In this document: positions 16,564-27,600 of the stretch, piece by piece
Numbering within the stretch: the stretch's first letter is position 1
How the letters are laid out: each line of letters opens with the position of its first letter
DNA from: SCBR16-9 sp964537975
GTDB lineage: Bacteria > Hydrogenedentota > Hydrogenedentia > Hydrogenedentales > SCBR16-9
Assembly (NCBI GenBank): GCA_964537975.1
Contig: CAZIDP010000021.1
Span: 6,079-70,078 of the forward strand
Direction of reading: 5' to 3'
Length of the DNA: 64,000 bases
The notes under the pieces: model-generated
The model's input: the letters and a program-made list of their open reading frames with translations, nothing else
Told to the model about the DNA's origin: nothing
Databases searched by the model: none
Made by a program: the position numbers and the translations under genes

Positions 16564-18208
16564 TGGTGGTTTCCTCTCCAGTATATGCATATGCTTCTTG
16601 GGTTACCACAGGGGTTTCATCAAAGTTATGGGGTATGGGTGGCGATGAACAGGCTTCCCACTCCAATCCACGCGCACCCCAAGGGTTGCTGCCAGCTTCT
16701 TTCCCGTAAAAGAGGGACCAAGTCAGGTAAAACACGGGCATAATGAAGCCCAGTCCCAGAATGCTTGCACCCGCTGTGGACATGATGTTCAGAATCTGAA
16801 AATCTTCATGATAGGAATGGTATCGACGGGGCATGCCAAGCCATCCAGCGAGAAACTGGGGAAAGAATGTCAGGTTGAAACCTACGAAAACAATGATGGC
16901 ACTCACCTTGGCGACCGCCTGGGGATACATCTTACCGGTAATTTTTGGCCACCAGAAATGCAGTCCAGAGAGATAGGCCATCACCATGCCGCCGACCATA
17001 ACATAATGGAAATGGGCAACCACAAAATAGGTGTCATGGAGTGGTACATTCAAACCAATCGACCCAAGAAACAGGCCTGTACCACCACCAATAGCGAACA
17101 GTCCGATGAAACCGATGGCATAAATAAGTGGGGTAGAAAATACAACATTGCCACGATACATGGTAGCGGTCCAGTTGAATATCTTGATTGCCGAGGGCAC
17201 CGCGACCAGCATGGTAAGCAATGAAAAGACATTATTGGCATACATTGACTGGCCACTGACGTACATATGGTGCCCCCACACCAGGAAACCGATAATGGCG
17301 ATGGCAACACTGGAAAACGCAATGAATTCGTACCCAAATACCCGGTTGCGAGAAAAGCATGCCATGATTTCACTGATGACACCCATGCCGGGGAGGATCA
17401 TGATATAAACCGCTGGGTGTGAGTAGAACCAGAACAGGTGTTGGAACAGGATTGGATCTCCTCCCAAAGCGGGATCGAAAATACCCACACCCATGATACG
17501 TTCAATGGCTACCAGAAGCACGGTGATAGCAACAACTGGTGTACCCAGCACCTGAATCACACTGGTTGCGTAATGCGCCCAGATAAACAGAGGTAACCGA
17601 AACCAGGTTAAACCGGGAGCACGCATTTTGTGAATGGTAACCATAAAATTCAGGCCGGTCAGGATGGAGGAAAAGCCACTGACAAACACCATCAGGGTGG
17701 CCATGAATACATGCGTGTTGGCGTAACTTGTGCTCAGGGGAGTGTAGAATGTCCAGCCGGTATCAACACCACCCATGAGGATGATAATCAGGCCCATGGT
17801 ACCGGCGATGATGAAGATGTACCAACTGGCCAGATTCAACTTGGGAAAGGCGACATCCTTGGCACCAATCATCAAGGGGATCAAAAAATTTCCCAACACC
17901 GCAGGAATGGATGGAATGAGGAAGAAAAAAATCATGACAACGCCGTGCAAGGTAAAAAATTTGTTGTACGTGTCTGCTTGCAACAATTCGCCTTCAGGTG
18001 TCATCAATTCAATACGAAAGACAGCCGCGAATATACCACCCAGCAGAAAAAAGATACTGATGGAGATGAGATACAATATGGCTACCCGTTTGTGGTCTAC
18101 CGTCAATAACCAGGAGGATACGGTCTTACGCCAATTCAGATAATTGACATCGGGCCGACCATACTCCCTTTCGGGAATATCTACGGTATGTTCTGCTTCA
18201 TTAACCAT
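16556..18208 (-). CDS. ctaD: Cytochrome c oxidase subunit I, A2-type (YSHPAVY motif)
   Basis: Catalytic subunit of a proton-pumping heme-copper oxygen reductase, 550 residues, twelve membrane helices. Metal ligands are visible: a His near TLHGV for low-spin heme, the CuB and cross-linked Tyr motif HPAVY, HHMYVSG, and HDTYFVVAHFHYV for hemes a3/a. The usual D-channel Glu of HPEVY is Ala, preceded by Tyr-Ser (FYSHPAVY); this is the signature of A2-type enzymes such as the caa3 oxidase of Rhodothermus marinus. It should accept electrons from subunit II and reduce oxygen to water. Lies 24 bases after subunit II. Confidence 0.95.
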   Translation of the reverse strand: MVNEAEHTVDIPEREYGRPDVNYLNWRKTVSSWLLTVDHKRVAILYLISISIFFLLGGIFAAVFRIELMTPEGELLQADTYNKFFTLHGVVMIFFFLIPSIPAVLGNFLIPLMIGAKDVAFPKLNLASWYIFIIAGTMGLIIILMGGVDTGWTFYTPLSTSYANTHVFMATLMVFVSGFSSILTGLNFMVTIHKMRAPGLTWFRLPLFIWAHYATSVIQVLGTPVVAITVLLVAIERIMGVGIFDPALGGDPILFQHLFWFYSHPAVYIMILPGMGVISEIMACFSRNRVFGYEFIAFSSVAIAIIGFLVWGHHMYVSGQSMYANNVFSLLTMLVAVPSAIKIFNWTATMYRGNVVFSTPLIYAIGFIGLFAIGGGTGLFLGSIGLNVPLHDTYFVVAHFHYVMVGGMVMAYLSGLHFWWPKITGKMYPQAVAKVSAIIVFVGFNLTFFPQFLAGWLGMPRRYHSYHEDFQILNIMSTAGASILGLGFIMPVFYLTWSLFYGKEAGSNPWGARGLEWEACSSPPIPHNFDETPVVTQEAYAYTGEETTSE

Positions 18209-18232
18209 GCGTGCTGTAATGCCTTGTTAGTT

Positions 18233-19156
18233 TTACTCAGTCAATGTCTTGATATAGGCCACCAGGTCCATGACCTGGTCTTCACTCAGATTTGCAAAGC
18301 TTGGCATGATGGGTGCATAGCCCTCCACCACCTTGGCACTGGGATTGGTGATTGATTCACGAAGATATTCCTCGTCAGCAATGACCATTTCACCCGTACG
18401 CAGTCTTACTTCATTGCCAAACAAATCATCCAATGCCGGACCACGGCTGAATTCACCAGCCATGTGGCAGGTATAACATCCTTGTTGCTGAAAGAGTTGT
18501 TCACCAGCTGCAACAGGAGACAATGCCGGACCTCCTTCAAGCCATTGTTCATATTCATGCGGCTCCATCACGACTACTTCGCCAACCATGGTTGAGTGGT
18601 CTGTGCCGCAATATTCCGCGCAAAACAACGGGAAAGTGCCGGTACGTGTTGCCTCGAACCAGAGTGTGGTGTAGCGTGCAGGAAGCACATCTTGTTTTAC
18701 ACGAAAAGCCGGTACATAAAAGCTGTGTATAACGTCCTGCGAAGTCATGGTCAATTTGACTGGTTGACCAACTGGTATGTGTAGTTTGTTTACTTCGCGC
18801 AAGCCATTGGGGTGCTGCATTTTCCACATCCAGCGTTTTCCGATGACATTAATATCCAGGGTGTTTTCTGGAATGTTACTGTAGTCGTAATAAAGTACCG
18901 AGCCCCAGGCAAATATCGCCAGGGCAATAACGGTAGGAATCGCCGTCCAGGTCAATTCCAGTGGCATGATGTCCTGGTGTACAGACGGTCGGTTTTCACC
19001 TTTTAACTTGCGGTATCGTAATCCAAAGTAGATTAAAATACCCAATATCGTGATGGTGAACACCCCCACGAATATTGTCAAAGTGTAGAACAACGGGTCT
19101 ACACGTTCGGCATAGGTGGATGCCTGTTCAGGTAATATGTAAGGAAAACTCCGCAT
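18233..19156 (-). CDS. ctaC: Cytochrome c oxidase subunit II with fused cytochrome c domain (caa3)
   Basis: 307 residues. Two N-terminal membrane helices (about residues 22-48 and 70-90), then the cupredoxin CuA domain with HSFYVPAFRVKQD and the CuA ligand loop CAEYCGTDHSTM, then a C-terminal cytochrome c domain with one heme site CYTCH and a later Met-Pro-Ser axial ligand region (YAPIMPSF). The fusion makes this a caa3 oxidase that can take electrons directly from complex III or from a soluble carrier. The N-terminus shows no clear lipobox, unlike some caa3 subunit II proteins. Confidence 0.95.
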   Translation of the reverse strand: MRSFPYILPEQASTYAERVDPLFYTLTIFVGVFTITILGILIYFGLRYRKLKGENRPSVHQDIMPLELTWTAIPTVIALAIFAWGSVLYYDYSNIPENTLDINVIGKRWMWKMQHPNGLREVNKLHIPVGQPVKLTMTSQDVIHSFYVPAFRVKQDVLPARYTTLWFEATRTGTFPLFCAEYCGTDHSTMVGEVVVMEPHEYEQWLEGGPALSPVAAGEQLFQQQGCYTCHMAGEFSRGPALDDLFGNEVRLRTGEMVIADEEYLRESITNPSAKVVEGYAPIMPSFANLSEDQVMDLVAYIKTLTE

Positions 19157-19249
19157 AATAATTCCGCCAGACCTCTCTAGACGTTCCAGGGTTAACGGGG
19201 AATATAGTATCCAACAGGATACGATAAATACTTGTACTAATTTCTGTGG

Positions 19250-20146
19250 TTAACCTGTGTGGGGCAATGACGGTGCCACCGTTGCAATCGAAGGTTTTTT
19301 GCGCAAATAAGTTATCAGCCAAAAAAGACCGATAGCCAACACGACGCCCATACCCGACAGTTGAACCACTCTCATTATGTAAAAGCTATAGGTGCCTTTA
19401 GCCGGATCGTAGGCATAGCACAGCAGCACCAATTGACGTACCAGAGAACCGATTCGGTTGTCTGAAGCATCCATCAAGGCCAGTTCAAGATTCTGTGGCA
19501 TGTATTCCATGCCCAAGTAATAACTGGAAACCACACCTTCCGGTGTCAAAATAATAATTCCACTGGCATGCGCGAATTGATTGGTTAACTCATCGTAGTA
19601 ATAACGGTATCCTACTGCTTGAGCCAAGTCTTCAATCGCGTCATCTTCTCCGGTAAGGAAATGCCAGGCGGTTTCTCCACCTTCACGTCGTAACTGCTTC
19701 AGATAATTAGTTTTCTTTGCCGAAGCCAGTTCCGGTTGTTCTCGTGGATCGATACTTACTGTAAGTATTTCGAAATCACTACCCAAGTTTAACGACATTG
19801 ACTTATTGTCAATTCCAGCAACCATACCATTTAAAATCAGATTACAGATTGATGGGCATGAGAAATAGACCAGTGCCAAGATTACCGGTTTGTCATTGAA
19901 ATAATCACCCAGGCGAACAACCTCACCTGACTCATTTTTAAATTCCAAATCCAGCGGTACTTGTGCCCCCAGCTTTTGCTCAATATAAATTTCGGTAAAA
20001 CGTTCTTTCGGGTCTGGACCACGAAAAGAGATCGGATCAAAACTGACTTCGGGGTTTGTTTCGCTTTGTTGCTGTGCTTGCAAAGTTGAAACAGGTATCA
20101 ACAGCAATGCTAATCCAACGCTGAACAGGAAATTCATATGTTTCAT
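19250..20146 (-). CDS. SCO1/SenC-family copper chaperone
   Basis: 298 residues. Delivers copper to the CuA site of oxidase subunit II. A signal peptide (FLFSVGLALLLIPVSTLQA) precedes a thioredoxin-like domain with the copper-binding CPSIC (CX3C) and a downstream His in NQFAHASG; a C-terminal membrane segment (about residues 260-280) would tether it to the membrane. I chose the ATG at 20146 because AAAGGG lies 7 bases before it and it starts the signal peptide; the frame is open to 20359, overlapping the upstream gene, and an ATG at 20215 is a weaker alternative. Located between complex III and oxidase genes, as expected. Confidence 0.88.
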   Translation of the reverse strand: MKHMNFLFSVGLALLLIPVSTLQAQQQSETNPEVSFDPISFRGPDPKERFTEIYIEQKLGAQVPLDLEFKNESGEVVRLGDYFNDKPVILALVYFSCPSICNLILNGMVAGIDNKSMSLNLGSDFEILTVSIDPREQPELASAKKTNYLKQLRREGGETAWHFLTGEDDAIEDLAQAVGYRYYYDELTNQFAHASGIIILTPEGVVSSYYLGMEYMPQNLELALMDASDNRIGSLVRQLVLLCYAYDPAKGTYSFYIMRVVQLSGMGVVLAIGLFWLITYLRKKPSIATVAPSLPHTG

Positions 20147-20222
20147 TAACATACCCTTTTTATCAGGTATTTCCTTTAATACACAGGTACATGGGATTGA
20201 GTTGTCATTTGGCATTGGGTAC

Positions 20223-20702
20223 TTATTCTCCCGCCGTTCCGGGAGTTTCCGGTGTGTCGGCTGTTGTTGTGGAGGTTTCAACTGCTTCTTCCTCCTCCAG
20301 CGCCACCGTAACAGGTTGTCTGTAAGGTACTTTTCCCGAAGCCACCAACTCCATCGCACGGTCTATGGGAATGTGGGCACGCTCCATTTCTGGTTCGAGA
20401 CTGACCATGCCATAACTGTGTAAACGTGCTTCAGCGGTTGCGATTGCCAAATCGCGTTCCAGTCGTGGATTCCCTTGAATTTTGGGAGCATCAAAACCAG
20501 CCGCTACCTGAGAGGCTGCCAACGGTGAAACTTCAATTGGGTTTATTGACGGACGCGCTTCAAGACCTCGCAACACGATTAACGCCGCCATTATTCCAAG
20601 GAAGGTCAATAAAGCTACGCTTGTCAAAAATATAAACACAACTCTTATGTTTATATCACTTAATTCATATCCTTCTTTAAGACTACGCTGAGGATTTAGC
20701 AT
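20223..20702 (-). CDS. Small membrane protein of the complex III-oxidase operon
   Basis: 159 residues, no assigned function. One membrane helix (about residues 21-46) with a short cytoplasmic N-terminus, then a soluble region containing a stretch ending in LHSYGMVS and then AHIPIDRAMELVASGKVPYR, and a low-complexity Glu/Thr-rich tail. From memory, similar single-helix proteins with an IPIDRAM-type motif occur beside SCO and oxidase genes in other bacteria; an assembly or accessory role is inference. It overlaps actF by 20 bases and has a GGAG 6 bases before its start. Confidence 0.65.
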   Translation of the reverse strand: MLNPQRSLKEGYELSDINIRVVFIFLTSVALLTFLGIMAALIVLRGLEARPSINPIEVSPLAASQVAAGFDAPKIQGNPRLERDLAIATAEARLHSYGMVSLEPEMERAHIPIDRAMELVASGKVPYRQPVTVALEEEEAVETSTTTADTPETPGTAGE

Positions 20703-21924
20703 GATGCTCTCCGTCTTGGTGGAGGAAATAGCCTGCTTTGCGTGGGTCGTGTTGCGGCAACAACGGCTGTTTCTTCAGTTCACCTAAAAATACCCAGAGC
20801 CATAATCCGCAAAGCCCTGCTAACGCTGTCAGAGTCAACAACAAAGTAAACAGATTTATGCGATTATGGTGGTCAGGAAATGAAGGTGCTATGTTCCAAT
20901 ATATGTCCACAACCCGCATTACCAAAACATAATAGGCAATGTAACGTAATGTTATGTGATTAGTTTTGTTTTCACGCATCAGCAATAAAAACATGGGGAC
21001 GATCCAGACAAAAACAATCATGAATACGGTCAGAAAAACCAACCCGCCATCACTTCTTCGTAAGTAGAAACTGATTGGGTCTGGGATGTTACCACTCCAT
21101 ATGATCAGAAATTGAGAAAAGGAGGTGTATGCCCAGAAGATGGTGAAGCCGAGCAGAAAATTGCCGAGGTGATGAAAATGTTTTTTGGAAACCAACTGTT
21201 CATATCCGGGTGCATCTTTCAGGTATGAGAGGACAATCGCACAGAATGCGACTATGGTAAGCGCATAACCACCAATAAGCCATACAGCATATATTGTGGA
21301 GAACCAATTGGGTTCCAGTGACATGGTCCAATGCGTTGAAGCAATAGTTATGGTAAGGACGAACAAAATAATACCGGGCCCAGATAAACGAATCAGCCAC
21401 AAAACAGTAGATTCATCTTCAACGGTATCCAGACGCCTGGAGCCTGAAGTGAAAAACTTTGACAAAAACAGCCAAATTGAAAAGCAAGCGAGGAAAGTTA
21501 TTGTAAAGACTGGTAAATTAAGAAAAGGTGCTTTGTACTTGATAGTATAATTTTCTGCTAAATATGTCGCATCGGTCCAAGGGTAAAAGTTGGTTAACCA
21601 GGCTGCTCCAAGCAAGATAACAGCCGCAACACCAAAAAAAACCGGCAAGGTACGCGATCCAGCTTCGGTTATCCGCAAGATAACAAAACTCCAGCTTCCT
21701 CCACATAAATGGTGAAGCATCATCAACGCCAGACTCCCTATGGACAATCCAAAAACGATCATGAACGCAATGGTTAATGGTTGAAAAACTTTTGCAAGCC
21801 CAACATCACCCAAAAATCCGATGAGCAAACCACCGATTATGGTGAGAACAAGGCCCAGTATGGCTGTTATTAACGAGCGTTGACGTAACAGTTCAATTTG
21901 TTTATTTTGACTATCAGTGAACAT
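20683..21924 (-). CDS. actF: Alternative complex III subunit ActF
   Basis: 413 residues, about ten membrane helices, no cofactor motifs. Matches the ActF subunit, the quinol:cytochrome c oxidoreductase membrane protein related to ActC but shorter and more divergent. In solved complexes it forms part of the membrane arm. A long loop (about residues 105-145) is present between helices 3 and 4. Overlaps the actE stop by 11 bases, suggesting coupled translation. Confidence 0.85.
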   Translation of the reverse strand: MFTDSQNKQIELLRQRSLITAILGLVLTIIGGLLIGFLGDVGLAKVFQPLTIAFMIVFGLSIGSLALMMLHHLCGGSWSFVILRITEAGSRTLPVFFGVAAVILLGAAWLTNFYPWTDATYLAENYTIKYKAPFLNLPVFTITFLACFSIWLFLSKFFTSGSRRLDTVEDESTVLWLIRLSGPGIILFVLTITIASTHWTMSLEPNWFSTIYAVWLIGGYALTIVAFCAIVLSYLKDAPGYEQLVSKKHFHHLGNFLLGFTIFWAYTSFSQFLIIWSGNIPDPISFYLRRSDGGLVFLTVFMIVFVWIVPMFLLLMRENKTNHITLRYIAYYVLVMRVVDIYWNIAPSFPDHHNRINLFTLLLTLTALAGLCGLWLWVFLGELKKQPLLPQHDPRKAGYFLHQDGEHHAKSSA

Positions 21925-22633
21925 TATCTACCGCCATATCGTCATCTTCCAGATTGTTTTCTGGTTGTAAAAGCATTTCCAGTTCTTCCGGTGTAAGGTC
22001 ATCCAAGGTAGCATTTTGGCTGTATTGCAATGCGCGAATATATGCCGCGATAGCCCAACGGTCTTCCGGGGTGACATTGTAAGACTGGGTGTACATGCGG
22101 CCAAACCCATTGGTAATCACATCAAAAATATATCCATCTTCCACTTCACGTAGCCTGTCGATATGATAGGATGGAGGTACTGGAAAACCACGGTCGACTA
22201 CAATGCCTTTTCCATCTCCTGTCAATCCATGACATACAGCACAGTTTATATTGAACCGGTCTTTACCACGTGCAAGAAGTGCTGCATCAAGTTGAAAATA
22301 ATTGTCGGGCGCATAGTCACCGGAGTCCAACCTTCCAGTCCAGAAGACATCATCCGTTATTGCAGGAACCTGCGCTTCGTCACTCAGTTGGGCATACACT
22401 GGATTAGTCCAGCCACGCCGCAGGCCATCATATTGCACCGTACCTGGTACTTGCTTACGTGCCGCACTACCATCAGCGAAAAAGGAACTGGAGGTGTTTG
22501 CGGCATTCCGTGGTTGGTTCCACATATCTTGATGACACCCTGCAATCATTACCGTTAACGTCGTTGTTATTATCAACATGCATTGACGCATTCGGTAAGA
22601 CATGCAATGGTTGTATAATTCGCCCGATTTCAT
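21914..22633 (-). CDS. actE: Alternative complex III monoheme cytochrome c subunit ActE
   Basis: 239 residues. Lipoprotein signal peptide (lipobox Ile-Ala-Gly-Cys) followed by a class I cytochrome c domain with a single CAVCH heme site and a candidate Met ligand in the FGRMYTQS region; acidic C-terminal tail. It is the likely electron exit of complex III toward the caa3 subunit II. I chose the ATG at 22633 (AGGA 6 bases upstream); an open frame extends to 22693 into actD. Confidence 0.9.
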   Translation of the reverse strand: MKSGELYNHCMSYRMRQCMLIITTTLTVMIAGCHQDMWNQPRNAANTSSSFFADGSAARKQVPGTVQYDGLRRGWTNPVYAQLSDEAQVPAITDDVFWTGRLDSGDYAPDNYFQLDAALLARGKDRFNINCAVCHGLTGDGKGIVVDRGFPVPPSYHIDRLREVEDGYIFDVITNGFGRMYTQSYNVTPEDRWAIAAYIRALQYSQNATLDDLTPEELEMLLQPENNLEDDDMAVDNVH

Positions 22634-22673
22634 ATTGTTTCCTGACACTGGAAAAAACCTTACCATTAAAACT

Positions 22674-23258
22674 TCAAGCAGCGTAGGCCTCATCGATCTC
22701 TTCTTGTACCTCTGAAACTTCCACAGGGTGGAAAGTTTCTAGAAATTGCCGCGTCATATCATCATCATATTGATCATCAGTGACTTCAATACATAAAAAG
22801 AAGCCATCACTACTGGCCCGTTCAAATCGTTTCGCACTGAAAACAGGGTGGTAATGTTGCGGAAGTTTGTTCAAAAGCAACATACTACCAAATGCGGCAA
22901 AAGCTCCAAACAAGATGGTCAATTCAAAAGTTATGGGGATGAAAGCCGGCCAGCTCATAAAGGGTTTTCCACCCACATGAACAGGATAATGAATTACCGA
23001 AGCAATATATTGCATAGAAAAACCTGTGAATGCTCCGGCAAAACCGCCAAGCATTGTAATAAGCGGGATTGGCGTTTTCTTCATTCCCATCGACTCAGCC
23101 AGTCCATGTATGGGAAAGGGAGAATAGGCATCGAAATTGCGGTATCCAGCTTCGTAAGTTTTTGAAGCGGCATTGACGAGTTCATCGGGATCGTCAAATT
23201 CTGCAATCAATCCATATAATTTTTTTTGAATGGTTTCTTGATGTCCGTGTGTCGACAT
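22674..23258 (-). CDS. actD: Alternative complex III subunit ActD (DUF3341)
   Basis: 194 residues. DUF3341-type protein: soluble N-terminal part with YEAGYRNFDAYSPFPIHGL, then a two-helix hairpin (about residues 67-87 and 108-130), then a soluble C-terminal half. In known alternative complex III it sits on the cytoplasmic side and anchors the membrane subunits. Encoded between actC and actE. Confidence 0.9.
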   Translation of the reverse strand: MSTHGHQETIQKKLYGLIAEFDDPDELVNAASKTYEAGYRNFDAYSPFPIHGLAESMGMKKTPIPLITMLGGFAGAFTGFSMQYIASVIHYPVHVGGKPFMSWPAFIPITFELTILFGAFAAFGSMLLLNKLPQHYHPVFSAKRFERASSDGFFLCIEVTDDQYDDDMTRQFLETFHPVEVSEVQEEIDEAYAA

Positions 23259-23290
23259 AGGTGTCTACTCTTTCTTCACGACTGCAGTTG

Positions 23291-24673
23291 CTATCGAATT
23301 TCACCACGTTTCATTTGATAATGTTGAAGTCGCAATTCGAAAATAGTAATCATAGGTAAAAACTTGACGAAAAGGCACATGAGTGTAATAAACAAGCCCA
23401 TTGCACCGACCATAGCTGCCCAGTCAAAAATGGTTCCGGAATACACGCCCCAAGCCGCGGGGAGATAATCCCTGGTAAGGCTGGTTACTACAATGACATA
23501 GCGTTCCAGCCACATACCCCAATTGATGATGATACTTATAATAAGTAAGGCGACAAGATTCGTCCGAATCTTGCGGAACCACAACAATTGTGGTGTCATA
23601 AGATTGCAAAACATAAGGCAGGCATATGCCCACCAGTACGGGCCGGTCATCCGGTTCCACATCATGAACCGTTCGTAATCATGGCCGCTGTACCAGGCAA
23701 AAAAAACTTCGCTCAAATAGCCATAACAAACAACCAGACCGGTAGCAAGCATCACCTTGGCCATGTTTTCGATATGCCGCATGGTGATGAAATCTTTCAG
23801 ATTGAAGAGTATACGAATGGGAATCATCAGTGTGATTACCATTGCAAAACCTGAAAATATTGCCCCCGCTACAAAGTACGGTGGAAACACGGTAGTATGC
23901 CAACCGGGTATTACACTTACCGCAAAATCGTACGATACGATGGTGTGTACAGAAACAACAAGTGGGGCAGACATCCCTGCAAGTAACAGATACGCCATTT
24001 CATACCGCATCCAGTGACGTGCAGAACCGCGCCATCCCAGTGCCAGGAATCCGTAGATATATCGCGCAAAGCCTTTTGGTGCACGATCACGTAATGTGGC
24101 CAGGTCTGGAATCAGTCCTGTGAACCAGAATACGGCAGATACGGTAAGGTAGGTATTGATGGCAAATACGTCCCACAGCAATGGACTGCGAAATTGTGGC
24201 CATGTGCCCATTGTGTTTGGGTATGGAAAGATGAAGAAGATAACCCAGGGACGCCCAACGTGTAACATCGGAAATATCGCAGCGCAACTAACAGCGACCA
24301 ATGTCATGGCTTCAGCAAATCGATTGATGGCAGTCCGCCAGCTCTGATTAAAGAGTAACAGAATGGCAGAAATCAGTGTGCCGGCATGGCCGATACCAAT
24401 CCACCACACCAGATTAACAATGGCAAATCCCCATCCCACCGGATTGTTTATACCCCAGACCCCGAGACCTATCCAAAAAAGATACAGCGTGCTGAGTGTC
24501 AGAATGACCAATAACAATTGGCCGATTCCAAAAGCGGCATGCCAGGGTTTGGGCATGGGTTTTTCCAGCACGATATCACTCACACTCCGGGATATGGACT
24601 CGTATGTGTGGCCCGGTTCCATCAAGGGGGCTGCTGGACTAAAGGCTGTTGTTGTATTACTCTGGGAACTCAT
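23291..24673 (-). CDS. actC: Alternative complex III subunit ActC (NrfD-like quinol-binding)
   Basis: 460 residues, about ten membrane helices, NrfD/PsrC family. Contains conserved features of ActC such as NPVGWGFAIVNLVWWIGIGH and HVGRPW. This subunit forms the quinol-oxidising site next to the iron-sulfur protein ActB; no heme is bound. Nine bases lie between the actB stop and this gene's start. Confidence 0.93.
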   Translation of the reverse strand: MSSQSNTTTAFSPAAPLMEPGHTYESISRSVSDIVLEKPMPKPWHAAFGIGQLLLVILTLSTLYLFWIGLGVWGINNPVGWGFAIVNLVWWIGIGHAGTLISAILLLFNQSWRTAINRFAEAMTLVAVSCAAIFPMLHVGRPWVIFFIFPYPNTMGTWPQFRSPLLWDVFAINTYLTVSAVFWFTGLIPDLATLRDRAPKGFARYIYGFLALGWRGSARHWMRYEMAYLLLAGMSAPLVVSVHTIVSYDFAVSVIPGWHTTVFPPYFVAGAIFSGFAMVITLMIPIRILFNLKDFITMRHIENMAKVMLATGLVVCYGYLSEVFFAWYSGHDYERFMMWNRMTGPYWWAYACLMFCNLMTPQLLWFRKIRTNLVALLIISIIINWGMWLERYVIVVTSLTRDYLPAAWGVYSGTIFDWAAMVGAMGLFITLMCLFVKFLPMITIFELRLQHYQMKRGEIR

Positions 24674-24681
24674 ATGTAAGC

Positions 24682-27600
24682 CTAATGCTCCGTAGCAAGG
24701 TTGCTACCCGAAACCAGTTCCGGGGATGGGTTGCTTAAACGTGCCAGATAGGTCGTTCTCGGACGTGTTCCGATATCCGCAATGAGACCGTAATTACGAC
24801 CACTTTTCTTTGCCATTGCCACACGACTTTGTGGATCATTGATGTTGCCGAACTCAATTGCTTTTGATGGACAGGCTGCCTGGCACGCAGCCACGACTTC
24901 GCCGTCATAAATGTCACGAAATTCGCGTTTTGAGTCAATACGTGCCTGATTGATTCGTTGAACACAATAGGTACACTTCTCCATCACACCCCGGCTTCTT
25001 ACTGTTACATTTGGATTCCGCATCAACTTCAATTGTGGTGTATCGTGGTCTGCATATTTGAAGAAATTAAAACGGCGTACCTTGTAGGGACAGTTGTTGG
25101 CGCAATATCGTGTTCCAACGCACCGATTGTAGACCATTTCATTAAGACCCTCTACACCATGCACGGTGGCACCTACTGGACACACTGGTTCGCATGGCGC
25201 ATTTTCACAATGCATACAGGGTACTGGTTGGTGTACCACCTCCGGATTGCCATACATATCACCCTTGTAATATCGATCAATACGAATCCATAACATTTCA
25301 CGGCCTTTGGCGACTTCTTCCTTGCCAACAACCGGAATATTGTTTTCTGCCTGGCAGGCTAAAGAACATACACCGCATCCGGTGCATTTGTTCAAGTCGA
25401 TCGTCATGCCCCAGGCATTGCCCTCCCAAGCCTTTTCTTCCGGATTGTACATCGTATTATCCGGGCTTGGTTCGTGATGTCCCATGTGTTGGGCAAAGTC
25501 TGGTTGGTCTTTGTAAATAGAGATAGTGCCTTCACGTATCAGGTGGCGGTCTTCCGCTTTACGTGCCTGATCAATAGTGCTTTGTTCGATTTGCCAGTGC
25601 TCATCGGTGCGGGCAAGCAAAACACGGCGTCCTGTTTTAACCAGGTCGATACCGGTGGCAAACCAGGGAGAATCCGCGCTTTGTAATGTGTATGCACTGA
25701 ATCCTAAATCTTTACCAACCTGACCGCATCTTTTTCTTCCATAGCCCAGGTGAACTGTTACACTTTGACGTGGATGCCCGAATTGAAGGTTAACCCCTGC
25801 CATGACGCTTTGTCCACCCAGTTTTACCTGAACCTGGTCCATGTCATTCAAATGAAGTTGCCTGGCGGTATCGGGGTGAATGCAAACAGCATTGTCCCAT
25901 GTCAATAAAGTCAATGGCTTTGGCAGTTCCTGCAACCAGCCATTATTGGCAAATTGTCCATCTAGTATCGAAGGATCGGGGCGAAACACAACGTCCAATG
26001 CGCCACCTACCGGTGTGTAGGATTGCGCTGGCAAGTCTGCTCCATCAGGTGTAATTTCAATTGGAGTGTAGGCACTGCCTTCAACCACTCCTTTGCTCAG
26101 TGTAACGCGCCAGAAGTTTTCAAAGTTCTCTCCATCATAGCGTGCTGCCCACGCGTCTTTGATTATCTTGAGAGAATTCGTACCTTCACCACCCAATGCA
26201 ACGTCCATTACTTCATAGGCTGTTTTGCCACCATATAAAGGTAATATCAGTGGTTGTATTACAGATAATGTGCCGTCATAACCGCGAACATCACCCCAGC
26301 CTTCCAGATAATGTGCCTCGGGAATTACCCAGTGACACAACCAGGAAGTTTCATTTTGTGCCGGGGTCAGACATACACGGAAGTTCACCTGATCTATGGC
26401 GCCTGCAAAATCCAGTTCCGCGGGAGTGTTGTATACCGGATTACCACCCAGAATGATGAGTGTTGAGACCTTGCCTGCCTGCATGTCATCGACAAGCGCA
26501 CGTAAGGATGCCATATGGTCTACAGGGTCCGCTTCGACAGAATCTATATATTTTACTATGCCATCTGTAGCAGTTGCTCCTAATGTGTGATTAATCAGAC
26601 ATGCCAAAGCATGTACGACCGGAGGCTGATGATCACCAGCAATCACAACGGCGTGGTTTCCAGCCTGGCGCAAATCTTGCACCACAGTTTCCAGCCACTT
26701 AGAAGGGATTTTTGCTCCTGCTTCTTCTGCGGTATCTATATTAGGAATTTCCAGGCTCTGGGCAACAAGTCGTGCCAGTGTTTCAATGTCAGGATACCGC
26801 AAGTTTATTTTGTGGTCTGCCTGACCACCTGTCAGTGTTGGTGAGGACTCCGCAACATACAAGCGTGAGATATGATTTCCATTGTGATCATAATCACGGT
26901 TCTGGGCAAAATCCTGGGCATAGCGAATGTGGCCTGGTCCTGTATGTAGAAAGTCACTGTCCAGTGACAATACAACCTGTGCATTGGTTAAGTCGTACGT
27001 ACAATCTGCCGCACGTCCGAAAACCATGCGGGTACCTTCATGGTGGTTGCTGTGGTTCACTGGTTCATATTGATGCCAGTGGGCTTCAGGATAGGCTTCC
27101 AGCAATAGCATTTTTTGTGATGCTAAAGTAGGTGAAGTAACCGTACCGCTTAATATGCGAAGTCCGGCACCATTACGGATACCCTCTTCAAGCAAAACAT
27201 TGCCCAAATCTGCTGAAAAGCGACTCCAGGTGCTGAGTCTGCCGACATTTAATACGGTATCCAAGCGGTCTGGATCGTAAAGATCGAGTAAAGATGCTTG
27301 TAGGTGTTTACTAGACGCACCCAGGGTAGCGGGGTGCCCCTTGAGTCCATCTAATTTCGTTGGTCTTCCCTGGAAACTGGATGCCAACACCCCATACCCG
27401 TAACCACCCAGTGGCATGGCAGTTGCGTAATAATCGAATTTTCCGGGAATAGATTCTTCCGGTGCTTTCACATAAGGAACTATGTTTTCATCGGGCTGGC
27501 GTGCGCATCCTGCCAGGCCAGCAAGCATCATCGATGCACCCATAACCTTCATGAAATTACGACGACTGACCGGGTCCAGGAGTTCTCCCGCATGCGCAGG

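Noticed and set aside
20147..20359. Longer N-terminus for the SCO gene
   Set aside because: It overlaps the upstream gene in another frame and precedes the signal peptide; the ATG at 20146 is better placed.
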